From the NCBI GenBank assembly GCA_903917705.1, contig CAIXBQ010000060.1, positions 1 to 45,649 on the forward strand: a DNA stretch of 45,649 nt. Reading direction: 5' to 3'. The notes beneath the pieces are model-generated. The model was not told where the DNA came from. It searched no databases and was given only the letters and a program-made list of their open reading frames with translations. Shown here in pieces: positions 18,862 through 27,308 of the stretch (its first letter is position 1; the number at the start of each line of letters is the position of its first letter). The stretch is from an uncultured Verrucomicrobia subdivision 3 bacterium. GTDB taxonomy: Bacteria > Verrucomicrobiota > Verrucomicrobiia > Limisphaerales > UBA11358. Made by a program: the position numbers and the translations under genes.

Positions 18862-19381
18862 ATGTCCAAAGTGACGGTGAAATCACGGACCCGCCGGCCG
18901 CGCCAAGTCCAGCCGGCAGTTCGCTGGCGCCCGAGTTTTGCCAAGGCGTTGCACCAGCTCATCGGGGGGGAACGTGCAGGCCTGGCGACAGCGGCGCGGG
19001 CTGACGCTCGGCCAATTGGGTCAGCGCGCCAGCGTCTCGCCGAACACCATTGCCCGCATCGAGCGGGGCGAGGTCAATCCGAACCTCAACACCCTGGAGA
19101 AGATTGCCCGCGGCCTGGGCATCAAGGGGTCCGCCCTGTGGCAAGGTGACAAAGCGCTGGACAAAAAATACTTGTGCGGAACCCGGATCCAGCTCTCAAA
19201 ACGGAAGGCGGAAAGCAAAAATGAAAGCGGAAGGCGGAAAGTGCGTGCCGCACGGGCCATGGCTGGCCGCAAAAAGGCGCAGCAGACGCAAAAGACAAAC
19301 GGAACGCGGAAAGCGACGTTTGACGGGATGATGCCCCTGACAAGTTGGTCCGCAGATTGCACCGATGGACGCCGATTATAA
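18862..19381 (+). pseudogene. XRE-family HTH regulator, frameshifted at a run of seven G
   Basis: From ATG at 18862 the frame reads MSKVTVKSRTRRPRQVQPAV and then SFAKALHQLIGG. At GGGGGGG (18964-18970) the homology jumps to the +1 frame: NVQAWRQRRGLTLGQLGQRA, then SVSPNTIARIERGEVNPNL and LEKIARGLGI, a standard XRE helix-turn-helix. One G fewer would join the two halves into a single protein of about 170 residues. Either the gene is broken, the run varies between cells, or the assembly has an error. From about 19198 the frame enters heptanucleotide repeats and a 69-bp dispersed repeat (19247-19315), so the tail KRKAESK...GRRK is repeat-encoded. Confidence 0.65.
19198..19317. repeat. Heptamer tract plus 69-bp dispersed repeat, copy 1
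   Basis: GGAAGGC/GGAAAGC units are followed by a 69-bp segment (19247-19315) beginning GCCGCACGGGCCATGGCTGG. The same segment is at 22156-22224 in the same orientation with four mismatches by eye. It lies inside the 3' part of the XRE frame here and upstream of a gene in the other copy. Confidence 0.8.
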
Positions 19382-19418
19382 TCCTGATTTATTGCCGGCG
19401 GGGCGGGAGGGCGCTATC

Positions 19419-19886
19419 ATGGCCGCACCATCGCCGATTATGAATCAGCCAGCCAAGACGCCACACATCAGCCGGATTGACCAGCCGACGCACCGCACGC
19501 ACGGGTTTTTTCTGCGGGTGTCCCGGGACGGGCACATTTATTCCGCATTCTTTGCCGACCAAACCTACGGCGGCCGGGAGCAGGCGCTGGCGGCGGCCCA
19601 AGCGCAGCGCGGGAAGCTGCTGAACATCCTGGGTCTGCCCGCCCAGAGATCGCGCCGCTTATGGGCGGAGCTGCCGCGGCGCCGGGGCCGGTCGGGCATT
19701 GTCGGGGTGCAGCGGGTGATTGACCGCAAGAGCAAGCCGTGGCGGAAATATTGGCGGGCCACCTGGAGTCCCCGGCCCGGCGTGGTGCGCAAACAGCAAT
19801 TCTCCATCCGCGAACACGGTGAGGAACGCGCCAAGCAACTGGCCCTGCGCGCCCGGCGCGCGGGCCTGCGGAGCATGGTGGATTAA
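19419..19886 (+). CDS. AP2-like DNA-binding domain protein
   Basis: Starting at ATG 19419 gives 155 residues; ATG 19365 (173 residues) and ATG 19440 (148) are also possible. Two AP2/ERF-like modules are visible. The first is HGFFLRVSRDGHIYSAFFAD, then YGGREQALAAAQAQRGKLL. The second is SGIVGVQRVIDRKSKPWRKY, then WRATWSPRP and QFSIREHGEERAKQLALRAR. The pattern of GVxR, WxAxW, FS-x-G-EExA and LAxRxR is that of bacterial AP2 domains, best known from phage and homing-endonuclease proteins, where they bind DNA. The function here is unknown; it may be a remnant of a mobile element. A heptamer tract (GAAATTT units) follows the stop. Confidence 0.65.
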   Translation: MAAPSPIMNQPAKTPHISRIDQPTHRTHGFFLRVSRDGHIYSAFFADQTYGGREQALAAAQAQRGKLLNILGLPAQRSRRLWAELPRRRGRSGIVGVQRVIDRKSKPWRKYWRATWSPRPGVVRKQQFSIREHGEERAKQLALRARRAGLRSMVD

Positions 19887-19902
19887 CCGCGCCACCGGCG
19901 GA

Positions 19903-19955
19903 GGGGAAAGCGGAAATTTGAAATTTGAAATTCGCAATTGGAAATTGGCAATGGG
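19903..19955. repeat. Heptanucleotide tract after the AP2-like gene
   Basis: Units GGAAAGC, GGAAATT, TGAAATT and TGAAATT, then related words CGCAATT and GGAAATT, follow with a 7-bp period. The tract separates the convergent AP2-like gene and the 128-residue minus-strand gene. Confidence 0.65.
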
Positions 19956-19964
19956 TCCGGGGGA

Positions 19965-20351
19965 CTAAGGCGCGGGATGCTCCACCCACTGGCGGTGTTC
20001 GTGGGCCAAGCCATCGGCCAGGTCGTCTAGACAGTCCCGGGGAATATAGAGGTTGAACGCGGGGACGATTTTACTGGGATTGTCCTCGAGAGCCGTGAAG
20101 AGCAGCAGGAAGTCGCCATCGATGGCGAACCGCACCTCCTGGGCACCATAATGGCCCACCACCAACGATTTCGACTCGGCGGCCAGGTCTGGATCGCCGC
20201 GGTATTGGAAGAGCACGGCCAGCCATTGGGCCAGCCGTTCGGGGCGGTCCACCTGGAAGATGAGCTGGGCCAGCTCATACCCCACGAGCAACAGCGCCGG
20301 TGCCGGGCCGGACTGGGGCTCGAGCATCATCACATTCACTTCCTGGTTCAT
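19965..20351 (-). CDS. Conserved hypothetical protein, 128 residues
   Basis: I do not recognise this family. The protein is acidic, has no signal peptide or membrane segment, and shows alternating strands and helices (ALLLVGYELAQLIFQV, VRFAIDGDFLLLFTALED, KIVPAFNLYIPRDCLDDLAD). Its start lies only 7 bp after the stop of the leucine-rich-repeat gene, so the two are almost certainly one operon and may act together. Confidence 0.65.
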   Translation of the reverse strand: MNQEVNVMMLEPQSGPAPALLLVGYELAQLIFQVDRPERLAQWLAVLFQYRGDPDLAAESKSLVVGHYGAQEVRFAIDGDFLLLFTALEDNPSKIVPAFNLYIPRDCLDDLADGLAHEHRQWVEHPAP

Positions 20352-20358
20352 AAAATCA

Positions 20359-22122
20359 TCAACCCGGGCCGGCCTTGAGGCCGAAGAGCATTTCCGCCAG
20401 CGGCCGGTCCGGGTCGTGATTGAAGTAAACGGCTTGTTCCGTGAGCGTGGAATACAGACTCAGCCGGGTGCCCAGGTCGTATTCCGGCGCGGTTTCCTCG
20501 GCGGTGGTTTGCAGGGTGTCGGCGTCCTCCTCGTCCTCGGGCGTCCCGGCGGGCGCGGGCGGTTCGGGCGCGGCGGGAGTGCCCAGCTCCTGTTCGAGGC
20601 GGTGGCGGTATTTGCGTTCGAGAAATTTACGGTGCTCGCGCTGGCGCTCGCGGTCGGATTCCCATTCCGCGCGTTCCTTCTCGGCGTTGAATTCCTCGTC
20701 GTCGTCGGCGTAGATCTGGTCCAGGTCGCGCTCATATTGTTCCAAGCTGTCCACGATGAACATGATTTTCCAGGGATGACGCGCGGCGGCGATGAGTTCG
20801 CGCAGGCATTGGGCGATTTCCGGCACGCGGTCAATGTCCTCGGGCCGGCCGACGGTGATCATGTCGTAGCCGACGTTCAGGCCGTGCAGGGGAAATTGGC
20901 AGCCGCCCTCGCCGAGCAGGCGGCGGAGACGGCGGTTGGCCTCGCGCACGAACCAGCGGGCTTCGGATTTGGCCATTTCGTCGTCATCGCCCCAGTTGCG
21001 GGGTGCGGCGGTGCTGGTTTCCTCGGTCGTGGGTTCGCCTTTTTTCGAATCGCGCTGGAGGAGCCGGAGCGGGGCGAGCGGTCGGGGTTGCGGCAGGGCG
21101 AAATCGTCGCTCCACGGAGTGAACATGGCGTTGAGCGAGGCGAGTTCCGGCGGGACGATGTGGGAAATCTCCATGACCGCCTCATGCAGGCGCGGCGCAT
21201 CGGCCAGCGGCGTGAAATCCGGCGGCACCTCGTGGCGCACGGTGAGGCGGCGGAGGTTGGGCAGTTTGGCCAGCGGCGCCAGCGTCTCGTAGTCGCCGCC
21301 GCTGAGGGTCAGGTGGGTCAGCTCCTTTAATTCCGCGAGCGGCGTCAGGTCGGTGAAATAGCCATAGACCACGAGGTTCAGCAGTTTGGGGTAGCGCCCG
21401 AGACCGTGCAGTTCGGTGGTGTTTTCCAGATGCAGCCGGCGAAGTTCGGGCATCTCCGGCAGGTCGGCGACGCGGCGGATCGGAATGGCATGGCCGCAGC
21501 CGTGGTGAACTTCCAGATGGCGGAGCTGCGGCAGCCGGGGAATATCGCAAAAAGCGAGAATGTTGCCGTGGAAATGCAGTTCGCGGAGTTCGCCGAGGTT
21601 TTCCAGCCCGCGCAAATCCGGCCACGGCGTGCCGAAATAGAGCCGCGCCGATTTCAGCCGCGTGAGCCGGCCCAGCACGCGGAGATCGCGGACGACCTTA
21701 TCACCCCAGACGTGGAGCGTGGTGAGGGCGGTTTGAAACTGGAACGGCGACCAGTCGCGGATTTCCGTCTTCCGCAATTCGATGGTTTCCAGCGGCGGAC
21801 AGAAACGGAGAAACGACAAATCGCGCAACGGCCGGTCATCACTAAAGGACAGGCTGAACTGTTTCAACTCCGGCAGCACCTCCGCCGCATGTTCGGCGTC
21901 GGTGCGGGAGTAGGCCGGTTGGTGCGCGGGGTCGAGCGAACGTTCCTTGAGGCGCAGCCGTTCCGCCTCGTAGTTGGCCTCCACCTTGAGGCCATGCTTC
22001 TGACGCCACAGGCCGAGAGTGTGTTCGATGAGCAGTTCGGCCCCGAAGCGTTCTTCCAGTGTCCGGCGCGGATTGCAGGCCCAGTCCGCGAAGCTATCTG
22101 ATGCAGCGGTCATGCCCGGCAT
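20359..22122 (-). CDS. Leucine-rich-repeat protein, cytoplasmic
   Basis: From ATG at 22122 (or 22113) the protein has about 587 residues and no signal peptide. Residues roughly 85-330 carry irregular leucine-rich repeats of the bacterial type: LPELKQFSLSFS, LETIELRKTEI, LKSARLYFGTPW, LRELHFHGNI, LRHLEVHHGCG, LRRLHLENTTEL, LLNLVVYGYFTDL, LTHLTLSGGDYETL, LRRLTVRHEVP. The C-terminal half contains a mixed alpha/beta domain (GGCQFPLHGLNVGYDMITVG ... PWKIMFIVDSLEQ) and a highly charged coiled-coil-like segment (DDDEEFNAEKERAEWESDRE). The frame stays open upstream only through repeat DNA, so the longer reading is not preferred. It probably mediates protein binding; the partner may be the 128-residue downstream product. 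Confidence 0.7.
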   Translation of the reverse strand: MPGMTAASDSFADWACNPRRTLEERFGAELLIEHTLGLWRQKHGLKVEANYEAERLRLKERSLDPAHQPAYSRTDAEHAAEVLPELKQFSLSFSDDRPLRDLSFLRFCPPLETIELRKTEIRDWSPFQFQTALTTLHVWGDKVVRDLRVLGRLTRLKSARLYFGTPWPDLRGLENLGELRELHFHGNILAFCDIPRLPQLRHLEVHHGCGHAIPIRRVADLPEMPELRRLHLENTTELHGLGRYPKLLNLVVYGYFTDLTPLAELKELTHLTLSGGDYETLAPLAKLPNLRRLTVRHEVPPDFTPLADAPRLHEAVMEISHIVPPELASLNAMFTPWSDDFALPQPRPLAPLRLLQRDSKKGEPTTEETSTAAPRNWGDDDEMAKSEARWFVREANRRLRRLLGEGGCQFPLHGLNVGYDMITVGRPEDIDRVPEIAQCLRELIAAARHPWKIMFIVDSLEQYERDLDQIYADDDEEFNAEKERAEWESDRERQREHRKFLERKYRHRLEQELGTPAAPEPPAPAGTPEDEEDADTLQTTAEETAPEYDLGTRLSLYSTLTEQAVYFNHDPDRPLAEMLFGLKAGPG

Positions 22123-22153
22123 ATTGCGCCGAAACGGAAATTTCGTCAACGGC

Positions 22154-22248
22154 GGGCCGCACGGGCCATGGCTGGCCGCAAAAATGCGCAGAAGACGCAA
22201 AAGAAAAACGGAAGGCGGAAAGCGGAAAGCGGAAACTTGAAATTTGAA
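22154..22248. repeat. 69-bp dispersed repeat (copy 2) plus heptamer tract
   Basis: 22156-22224 is the second copy of the 69-bp segment described at 19247-19315. It continues into GGAAAGC/GGAAAGC/GGAAACT and TGAAATT units. It fills the space between the divergent LRR gene and the truncated HA-repeat gene, where promoters for both should be. Confidence 0.8.
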
Positions 22249-22305
22249 ATGCAGACGGCAATTGACGCGGAAAAAATTCGGGCGCAAAATCGCGCTAATC
22301 CAGCC

Positions 22306-22710
22306 ATGAAACCTGCCAGCGCCGCCGCCAAAGCGTGGGAGCGGATGTTCAAGATTCTGCGGCTCTTTTGCCGCACGCACGGGCATGGCAATGTGCCGCC
22401 CAATCCCGCGCCGGACAGCCTGAGTCGCTGGCTGGCGGAACAGCTCCAGCTCCAACTGGCCGGGCAGCTCCCGTCCGAGGCGTTCCGGCGGCTGGATGCC
22501 CTGGGCATTTTTCCCGAAAGCAACAAACCCGGCCGGGCGGCGACGGAAGCGGAAAACGAGCGGCGCTGGGAAAAGAAATTCAAACAACTGCTCGCCTTCA
22601 AAACGAAATTCGGCCATCCCCATGTGCCCGCCACCTGGAAGCGCGATCCGTCGCTGGGCCATTGGATCTCCATGCAGCGCCAACGACACCGGCAGGGTCG
22701 TTTGAGGTAA
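22306..22710 (+). pseudogene. Truncated helicase-associated (HA) repeat gene
   Basis: From ATG at 22306 the frame encodes one full HA repeat ([20 protein letters not shown] then [16 protein letters not shown]) and most of a second (WEKKFKQLLAFKTKFGHPHV then DPSLGHWISMQRQRHRQGRL). It stops where a nuclease-like fragment begins at about 22698. The start is very similar to that of the intact gene at 23783 (same [12 protein letters not shown] and [10 protein letters not shown] words), so the two are paralogues. The intact one has seven repeats, so most of this gene is lost. Confidence 0.75.
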
Positions 22711-23081
22711 AGGCATCTCGGGCCGTCGATGGCGAAAGTTCCGAGCCACTCTATGTCAAAGCGTTGGCCTATCAGGACAAACACAGCTTTTGGATGAACT
22801 TTCAGCAGATCAAACCGGCACATTGCGACGTGTTCGTCTGGGTGGCCGTTTGGCGGGATGTGATCAAGTATTGGGTGCTTGCCTCAAAGGAGGTTGAGAA
22901 AAATAAGTTTTACTCGAAAGGCCAGCATCGCGGAAATGTCGGCGAAGGACAATTGCACTTGAGGGATGACAATATCGCCGAATTCCAAGTTTACGAAGTG
23001 AAGCCCAACGAGTTGAAAGCTGCCATCACACGAGCCTACGAACGTCAGGTAGGCAAAGGCGACCTGAAAACTGGCAAGTAA
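22698..23081 (+). pseudogene. C-terminal fragment of a PD-(D/E)xK-like nuclease
   Basis: The frame begins abruptly with SFEVKASRAV and runs to a stop at 23079 through FWMNFQQIKPAHCDVFVWVA, WRDVIKYWVLAS, GQHRGNVGEGQLHL and IAEFQVYEV. ExK with a following beta-strand-rich region (VWVAVW) is the layout of restriction-type nuclease cores. There is no start codon of its own, and it is joined directly to the truncated HA gene. It is most likely the remains of a restriction enzyme, consistent with the adjacent hsdR pieces; the exact family is uncertain. Confidence 0.55.
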
Positions 23082-23087
23082 TTGTGT

Positions 23088-23354
23088 GGAAAGTTGCTCA
23101 ACGTGGCCAGCGGCGGGGTGGTGTTCACCACGATTCAGAAATTCTTTCCCGATGAAAAAGGCGGCAAGCATCCGTTGCTTTCCGACCGGCGCAACATCGT
23201 CGTCATCGCCGATGAAGCGCACCGCAGCCAATACGATTTCATTGACGGCTTCGCCAAGCACATGCGCGATGCGCTGCCCAAGGCGTCGTTCATCGGCTTC
23301 ACCGGCACGCCGATTGAAAGCGGCGACAAGAACACGCAGGCCGTGTTCGGCGAT
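23088..23354 (+). pseudogene. hsdR: hsdR fragment 1 (helicase motifs II-III)
   Basis: The frame encodes [20 protein letters not shown], then [16 protein letters not shown] (DEAH box, motif II) and [20 protein letters not shown] (motif III), followed by VFGD. These are hallmark words of the type I restriction motor subunit HsdR. There is no start, no N-terminal nuclease domain and no helicase motif I. Homology breaks at 23354, and about 65 bases of unrelated DNA follow. Confidence 0.85.
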
Positions 23355-23416
23355 TTGGCTTCCCAAGCCCGCCACCAGTTAGTTTCCCAGCATTACCATT
23401 CGCGCTGTCGCGCGCC

Positions 23417-23707
23417 GTGGTCATTGACGTTTACGACATCCTGCAATCGAAGGAAGACAAGGCCACCGTGCCGATTTATTACGAGGCGCGGCTGGCGAAG
23501 ATTGATTTGAAGCCGGAGGAGCGTCCGAAGATTGACCCGAACTTTGACGAGGTGACGGAGGATGCGGAGGCGACCGTCAAAGAAAGTCTGCGCCGGAAGT
23601 GGGCGCAACTGGAAGCAATGGTCGGGACGGATAAACGCATCGCGCTTGTGGCGGAGGATTTGGTGAAGCATTGGGAGGCGCGTTACGACGCGATGGAATC
23701 GCAATGA
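23417..23707 (+). pseudogene. hsdR: hsdR fragment 2
   Basis: In a different frame the HsdR sequence resumes with [20 protein letters not shown] and [10 protein letters not shown], then [10 protein letters not shown] and [16 protein letters not shown], ending at a stop at 23705. In intact HsdR this directly follows the VFGD of fragment 1, so the intervening 23355-23416 is an insertion that also shifts the frame. The second RecA-like domain that should follow is missing; an HA-repeat gene begins 76 bp on. Confidence 0.85.
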
Positions 23708-23782
23708 CCACTCCACCCACCGGGGACTGGCGACGCCGCGCGCCTTCTGGTAGGATGGCGGCTGCTTTAACCGCCCCATGCC

Positions 23783-25381
23783 ATGAAGTCCGTGACCATT
23801 GCCGCCCAAAAATGGGAGAGGATGTTCAAAATCCTCCGCATCTTCTGGCGCACGCATGGTCATGCCGATGTGCCGCCCAATCCCGCGCCGGACAGCTTGA
23901 GCCACTGGCTGGCGGAACAGCGCCGCGCCTGGACGGCCGGCCGGCTCGACCAGCGGCAAAGCAAGCGGTTGGAATCCGTGGGAGCTCTTTTTCCATCCGG
24001 CTCCACGCGGGAGGAGCGTTACCACGAGGAATTGAACCGCCGCTTTGATGTCATGTTCCAAAAGCTCGTCGCGTTCAAACAGCGGCACGGTCATTGCGAC
24101 GTGCGACCGGACGACGGCCATGATGGCCAACTGCGCGCCTGGGTGCTCAACCGCCGCCACGAATCCAGCGCGGGCAAACTCCGGGCGGACCGGCGGGAGC
24201 GGCTGGAAAAGATCGGTTTCCTCTGGCACAGCCGAAACCCGCAGTGGGACAACTGGGACCGCCATTTCAGCAAACTGGCGGCCTACAAGAAACGTTTTGG
24301 CCATTGCGACGTGCCCATGCGCTGGCCAAAAGATCGCGGCTTTTCTCATTGGGTCAGCAATCAACGCTGCTTTCGTCGGCAGGGCATTTTGTCACCGGAG
24401 CGCCGTGAGCGGCTGGACAAGCTCGGCTTCAGTTGGAACACGCGTTTTCGGTTGAATCAACCACCGAGGTCCTTTGCCCGGATGGTCAAGCAACTGAACG
24501 AGCTATGGGATCGCCGTTTTGCAGAGCTGGTCAAATTCAAAAAGGAGCATGGCCATTTTTGGGTTCCGCAGCACCAGCGGGCTAGGGCTTCACTGAACCG
24601 GTGGGTCATCAAACAGCGGGCCAATGCGCGCGCCGGTTTGCTGCCGGCGGAACATCGCGCCCGACTGGAAGGCATCGGCTTCCCGTGGCAAGCCGTCAAC
24701 CCGAAGTGGGATCAGCGCTTCAAGGAACTGCAAGCCTACCGCCAGCGGTTCGGCCATTGCGATGTTCCCATGCGCTGGCCGGAAGACCCGCGCCTCGCCC
24801 GCTGGGTCAGTTGCCAGCGCTACTTCCGGCGGAAAGGGATTTTGTCGCCGGAGCGCATTGACCGGCTGGACCGGATGGGATTCAGTTGGGACAACCGATG
24901 GCGGCTTGAACAGACGCCCCACTCATACGCCGAGAAGGCCAGAGTGTTGAATGAAAACTGGGACCGGCGGTTCGCCGAACTGGCCAAATTCAAAAAGCAG
25001 CACGGCCATTGCCGCCTGCCCACGCAGGAGCCGCGTTGGGCCTTCCTCTACCTTTGGATTCTTCGTCAGCGAAAACAGGCACGCGCCGGCGTGATGCCGG
25101 CCCAACGCCGCGCCCGGCTGGAGCGCATCGGCTTTCCTTGGGAAGTCATCAATTCGGCCTGGGAACGGAAATTCGAGATGTTGCTGGCTTACCGCAAACG
25201 CTTTGGTCACTGCGCTCCGCCGGCAAAATGGCGGGAAAATCCGGCGCTGGGTTTGTGGGTGCATCATCAACGAGACCGCAAACGCCGCGGCGCCTTGCCA
25301 AAAGAACGCATTGCCCGCCTGAATGCCATCGGCTTTGAGTGGGGACGACCGCGCTCGATCAAGCGGGCGCACGACCGATGA
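23783..25381 (+). CDS. Seven-repeat helicase-associated (HA) domain protein
   Basis: This 532-residue, very basic and Trp/Arg-rich protein is made of seven HA repeats of about 65-75 residues. Each starts W(D/E)xxFxxLxxFKxxHGH(C/A)DVP and ends in a WxxxQRxxxxxGxLxxxRxxRLxxIGFxW segment. Repeat starts are near residues 10, 88, 158, 243, 306, 391 and 458. The third and fifth repeats share [10 protein letters not shown] and are nearly identical, pointing to internal duplication. No helicase, nuclease or signal sequence is present. HA domains are thought to bind nucleic acid and are usually appended to DEAD-like helicases; stand-alone arrays like this have no known job. The gene stands between fragments 2 and 3 of hsdR and its stop (25379-25381) touches fragment 3. 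Confidence 0.85.
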   Translation: MKSVTIAAQKWERMFKILRIFWRTHGHADVPPNPAPDSLSHWLAEQRRAWTAGRLDQRQSKRLESVGALFPSGSTREERYHEELNRRFDVMFQKLVAFKQRHGHCDVRPDDGHDGQLRAWVLNRRHESSAGKLRADRRERLEKIGFLWHSRNPQWDNWDRHFSKLAAYKKRFGHCDVPMRWPKDRGFSHWVSNQRCFRRQGILSPERRERLDKLGFSWNTRFRLNQPPRSFARMVKQLNELWDRRFAELVKFKKEHGHFWVPQHQRARASLNRWVIKQRANARAGLLPAEHRARLEGIGFPWQAVNPKWDQRFKELQAYRQRFGHCDVPMRWPEDPRLARWVSCQRYFRRKGILSPERIDRLDRMGFSWDNRWRLEQTPHSYAEKARVLNENWDRRFAELAKFKKQHGHCRLPTQEPRWAFLYLWILRQRKQARAGVMPAQRRARLERIGFPWEVINSAWERKFEMLLAYRKRFGHCAPPAKWRENPALGLWVHHQRDRKRRGALPKERIARLNAIGFEWGRPRSIKRAHDR

Positions 25382-25382
25382 T

Positions 25383-25663
25383 GAAGTCGCGTTTTACGAT
25401 GCGTTGGAAACAAACGATAGCGCCGTGAAAGTCCTCGGCGAGCCGACTTTGAAAAACATCGCCGCGAGTTGGTGTCGCACGTCCGCAAAAGCGTGACGAT
25501 TGATTGGACATTGCGCGAAGCGGCGCAGGCGCAAATTCGCGTCCTCGTCCGCCGCATTCTCCGCAAATACGGCTATCCGCCGGACAAGCAGGAAAAGGCG
25601 ACTCAAACAGTTTTGGAACAGGCGAAATTGCTCTGCGGCGACTGGGCGGAAGGCGTGTCTTGA
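25383..25663 (+). pseudogene. hsdR: hsdR fragment 3 (C-terminus)
   Basis: The first frame reads [20 protein letters not shown] and EPTLKNIA. After a one-base deletion around 25463 the sequence continues in another frame as [20 protein letters not shown], then [20 protein letters not shown] and [13 protein letters not shown], stopping at 25661. This is the recognised C-terminal end of HsdR. The codons are well preserved, so the loss looks recent. Confidence 0.85.
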
Positions 25664-25747
25664 ACCGTCGCGCCGCTGGCGCGTTTAGCCGGCCCGCCGG
25701 CTCGATCCTTGAACCGGGCGGGCCGGCGCATTAAGCTCGCGCACACC

Positions 25748-27022
25748 ATGAGAACATTCGTCGTCACCCTCGGCATCATTACCGCTCTGGTCGTCGGGTC
25801 GGCGGCATCCGTCGCCCGGGCGCAAACCAACGCCGGCGCAGGCTTTTTTACCGTGAAGGTGGATGCGCCGCAAAACGGCGAGATCAAAATCAATCCGCCC
25901 CTTCCCGAGAACCACCAGGTTCGCGCCGGCACCGTCCTCAAGATCAAAGCCACGCCCGCGCACGGCTACGCGCTCGACAGCGGGTATTATTGGTCGGCCG
26001 CCAAGTCCGGCATGTATTTCGAAACGCCCGCGCCGGAGTTCGAGGTCACGATTGACCAGAACAAAACCGTGGGCGCTTCGTTCATCGAGCAAAAGGCGCT
26101 GAAAGGGTTCAAGGTCATCAACAACGTGGTCTTCGCTCGCCCGGGGGTCAAAGCGCTGAAATACGATGTCTATTCGCCCAAGGGCGCGAAACAGCTTCCG
26201 GGCATCGTGATCATTCACGGCGGCGGCTGGTCGGTGAACTGCGAAGACGTGATGCGCGGCCTGGCCCGCGAACTTGTCCGCGGCGGCAGATACGTCGTGG
26301 CCAGCGTGGATTATCGCTGGCTGGGCACGCAGGACGGCGATCCCCAGCCGAATTCCATGGCGGACATCATGGACGATGTTTATGGCGCGATCGCTCACCT
26401 CCAGGAGCACGCCCAAGAATACGGGGCCGATCCCACCCGCCTGGCCGTGACGGGTGACAGCGCCGGCGGCCAGCTCAGCGCCGCCGCCATCAACCTCGCC
26501 GACCATATCGGTGACGGCGGTTTCGGCGTCCAGGAGGGCGTGTATGAATTCAAGCCCAGCTACCTGCCGGCGGGAAAAACCGCCGCGCAAGTGCGCACGG
26601 AAATTCTCCAGGCGCTCAAGGCCGCAGCGCCGAGTTACGGTATTTTTAGCAGCGCCGACTTGGGCGGCTGGGCGCGCCGGGGTGGCGCCGGCGGCGTATC
26701 CGAGGCCGCCATCAAAGCCATTTCGCCGCAGGACAACATTCCGAATATCAAGGACCGCGCGGTGCCGCAGTTTCTGTTGCGCGGCACCCGTGACACGCTC
26801 ATTCAAAACAGCGTTGTCCAAGCCTACGCCGACGCCTTGATGGCCGCCGGCCAGTCCGTCACCTATGTTCAGGTGCCGGGCGCGGGTCATGCCTTTCTGG
26901 ATTGGAAGCCCGACCGGCAGGTCAAGAAAACCTTCCAGCGATTTGGCCAGCCCTATGCCGCCAAGATGGAGGACTTTTTCAACAGCGTGTTCTATCCCTT
27001 GCCGACCAGCGCCGCGCCGTGA
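25748..27022 (+). CDS. Secreted alpha/beta-hydrolase (BD-FAE/lipase-like esterase) with N-terminal InlB-type domain
   Basis: From ATG at 25748 the protein has 424 residues with a signal peptide (MRTFVVTLGIITALVVGSAA ... ARAQ). Residues 30-110 form a bacterial InlB B-repeat-like domain (FFTVKVDAPQNGEIKINPP then VRAGTVLKIKATPAHGY). The catalytic domain follows: the oxyanion motif HGGGW starts at H157, the nucleophile elbow GDSAGG has S238, and the likely catalytic histidine is H381 in GAGHAFLDW. An aspartate in LRGTRDTLI completes the triad. It should hydrolyse esters outside the cytoplasm, possibly acetyl groups on polysaccharides or carotenoid-like esters; the substrate is not evident. It starts 85 bp after the last hsdR fragment. 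Confidence 0.87.
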   Translation: MRTFVVTLGIITALVVGSAASVARAQTNAGAGFFTVKVDAPQNGEIKINPPLPENHQVRAGTVLKIKATPAHGYALDSGYYWSAAKSGMYFETPAPEFEVTIDQNKTVGASFIEQKALKGFKVINNVVFARPGVKALKYDVYSPKGAKQLPGIVIIHGGGWSVNCEDVMRGLARELVRGGRYVVASVDYRWLGTQDGDPQPNSMADIMDDVYGAIAHLQEHAQEYGADPTRLAVTGDSAGGQLSAAAINLADHIGDGGFGVQEGVYEFKPSYLPAGKTAAQVRTEILQALKAAAPSYGIFSSADLGGWARRGGAGGVSEAAIKAISPQDNIPNIKDRAVPQFLLRGTRDTLIQNSVVQAYADALMAAGQSVTYVQVPGAGHAFLDWKPDRQVKKTFQRFGQPYAAKMEDFFNSVFYPLPTSAAP

Positions 27023-27308
27023 CTTCGTCCCCGGCGTGGTCCAGGCGCGGATGGAAACGGCGCGCCGCCGGCGGGGGATTTGAAGAGGAAAACTCCCTTG
27101 CTCCGGAGCATGAGAAAGCATTTGAACTGCGTTGACCCTGACGGCAAATTAATCCGCATTGTTTATAAAAGGGTCGGTCCCGGTATTGGTTGACTGCGCT
27201 CTGGAAGACGATTAAACCGCAGCCATGCCCCGGCAGGTGCCGATTATCTTAAATTCTCTCATTCAGGTTTTGGTGGAGAATTCCGGCGGTTTGAAATAAT
27301 TTGGGCCT

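Noticed and set aside
22123..22749. Longer N-terminus of the leucine-rich-repeat protein
   Set aside because: The upstream frame runs through the 69-bp repeat and heptamer tract, antisense to the HA gene; it reflects repeat DNA lacking stops.
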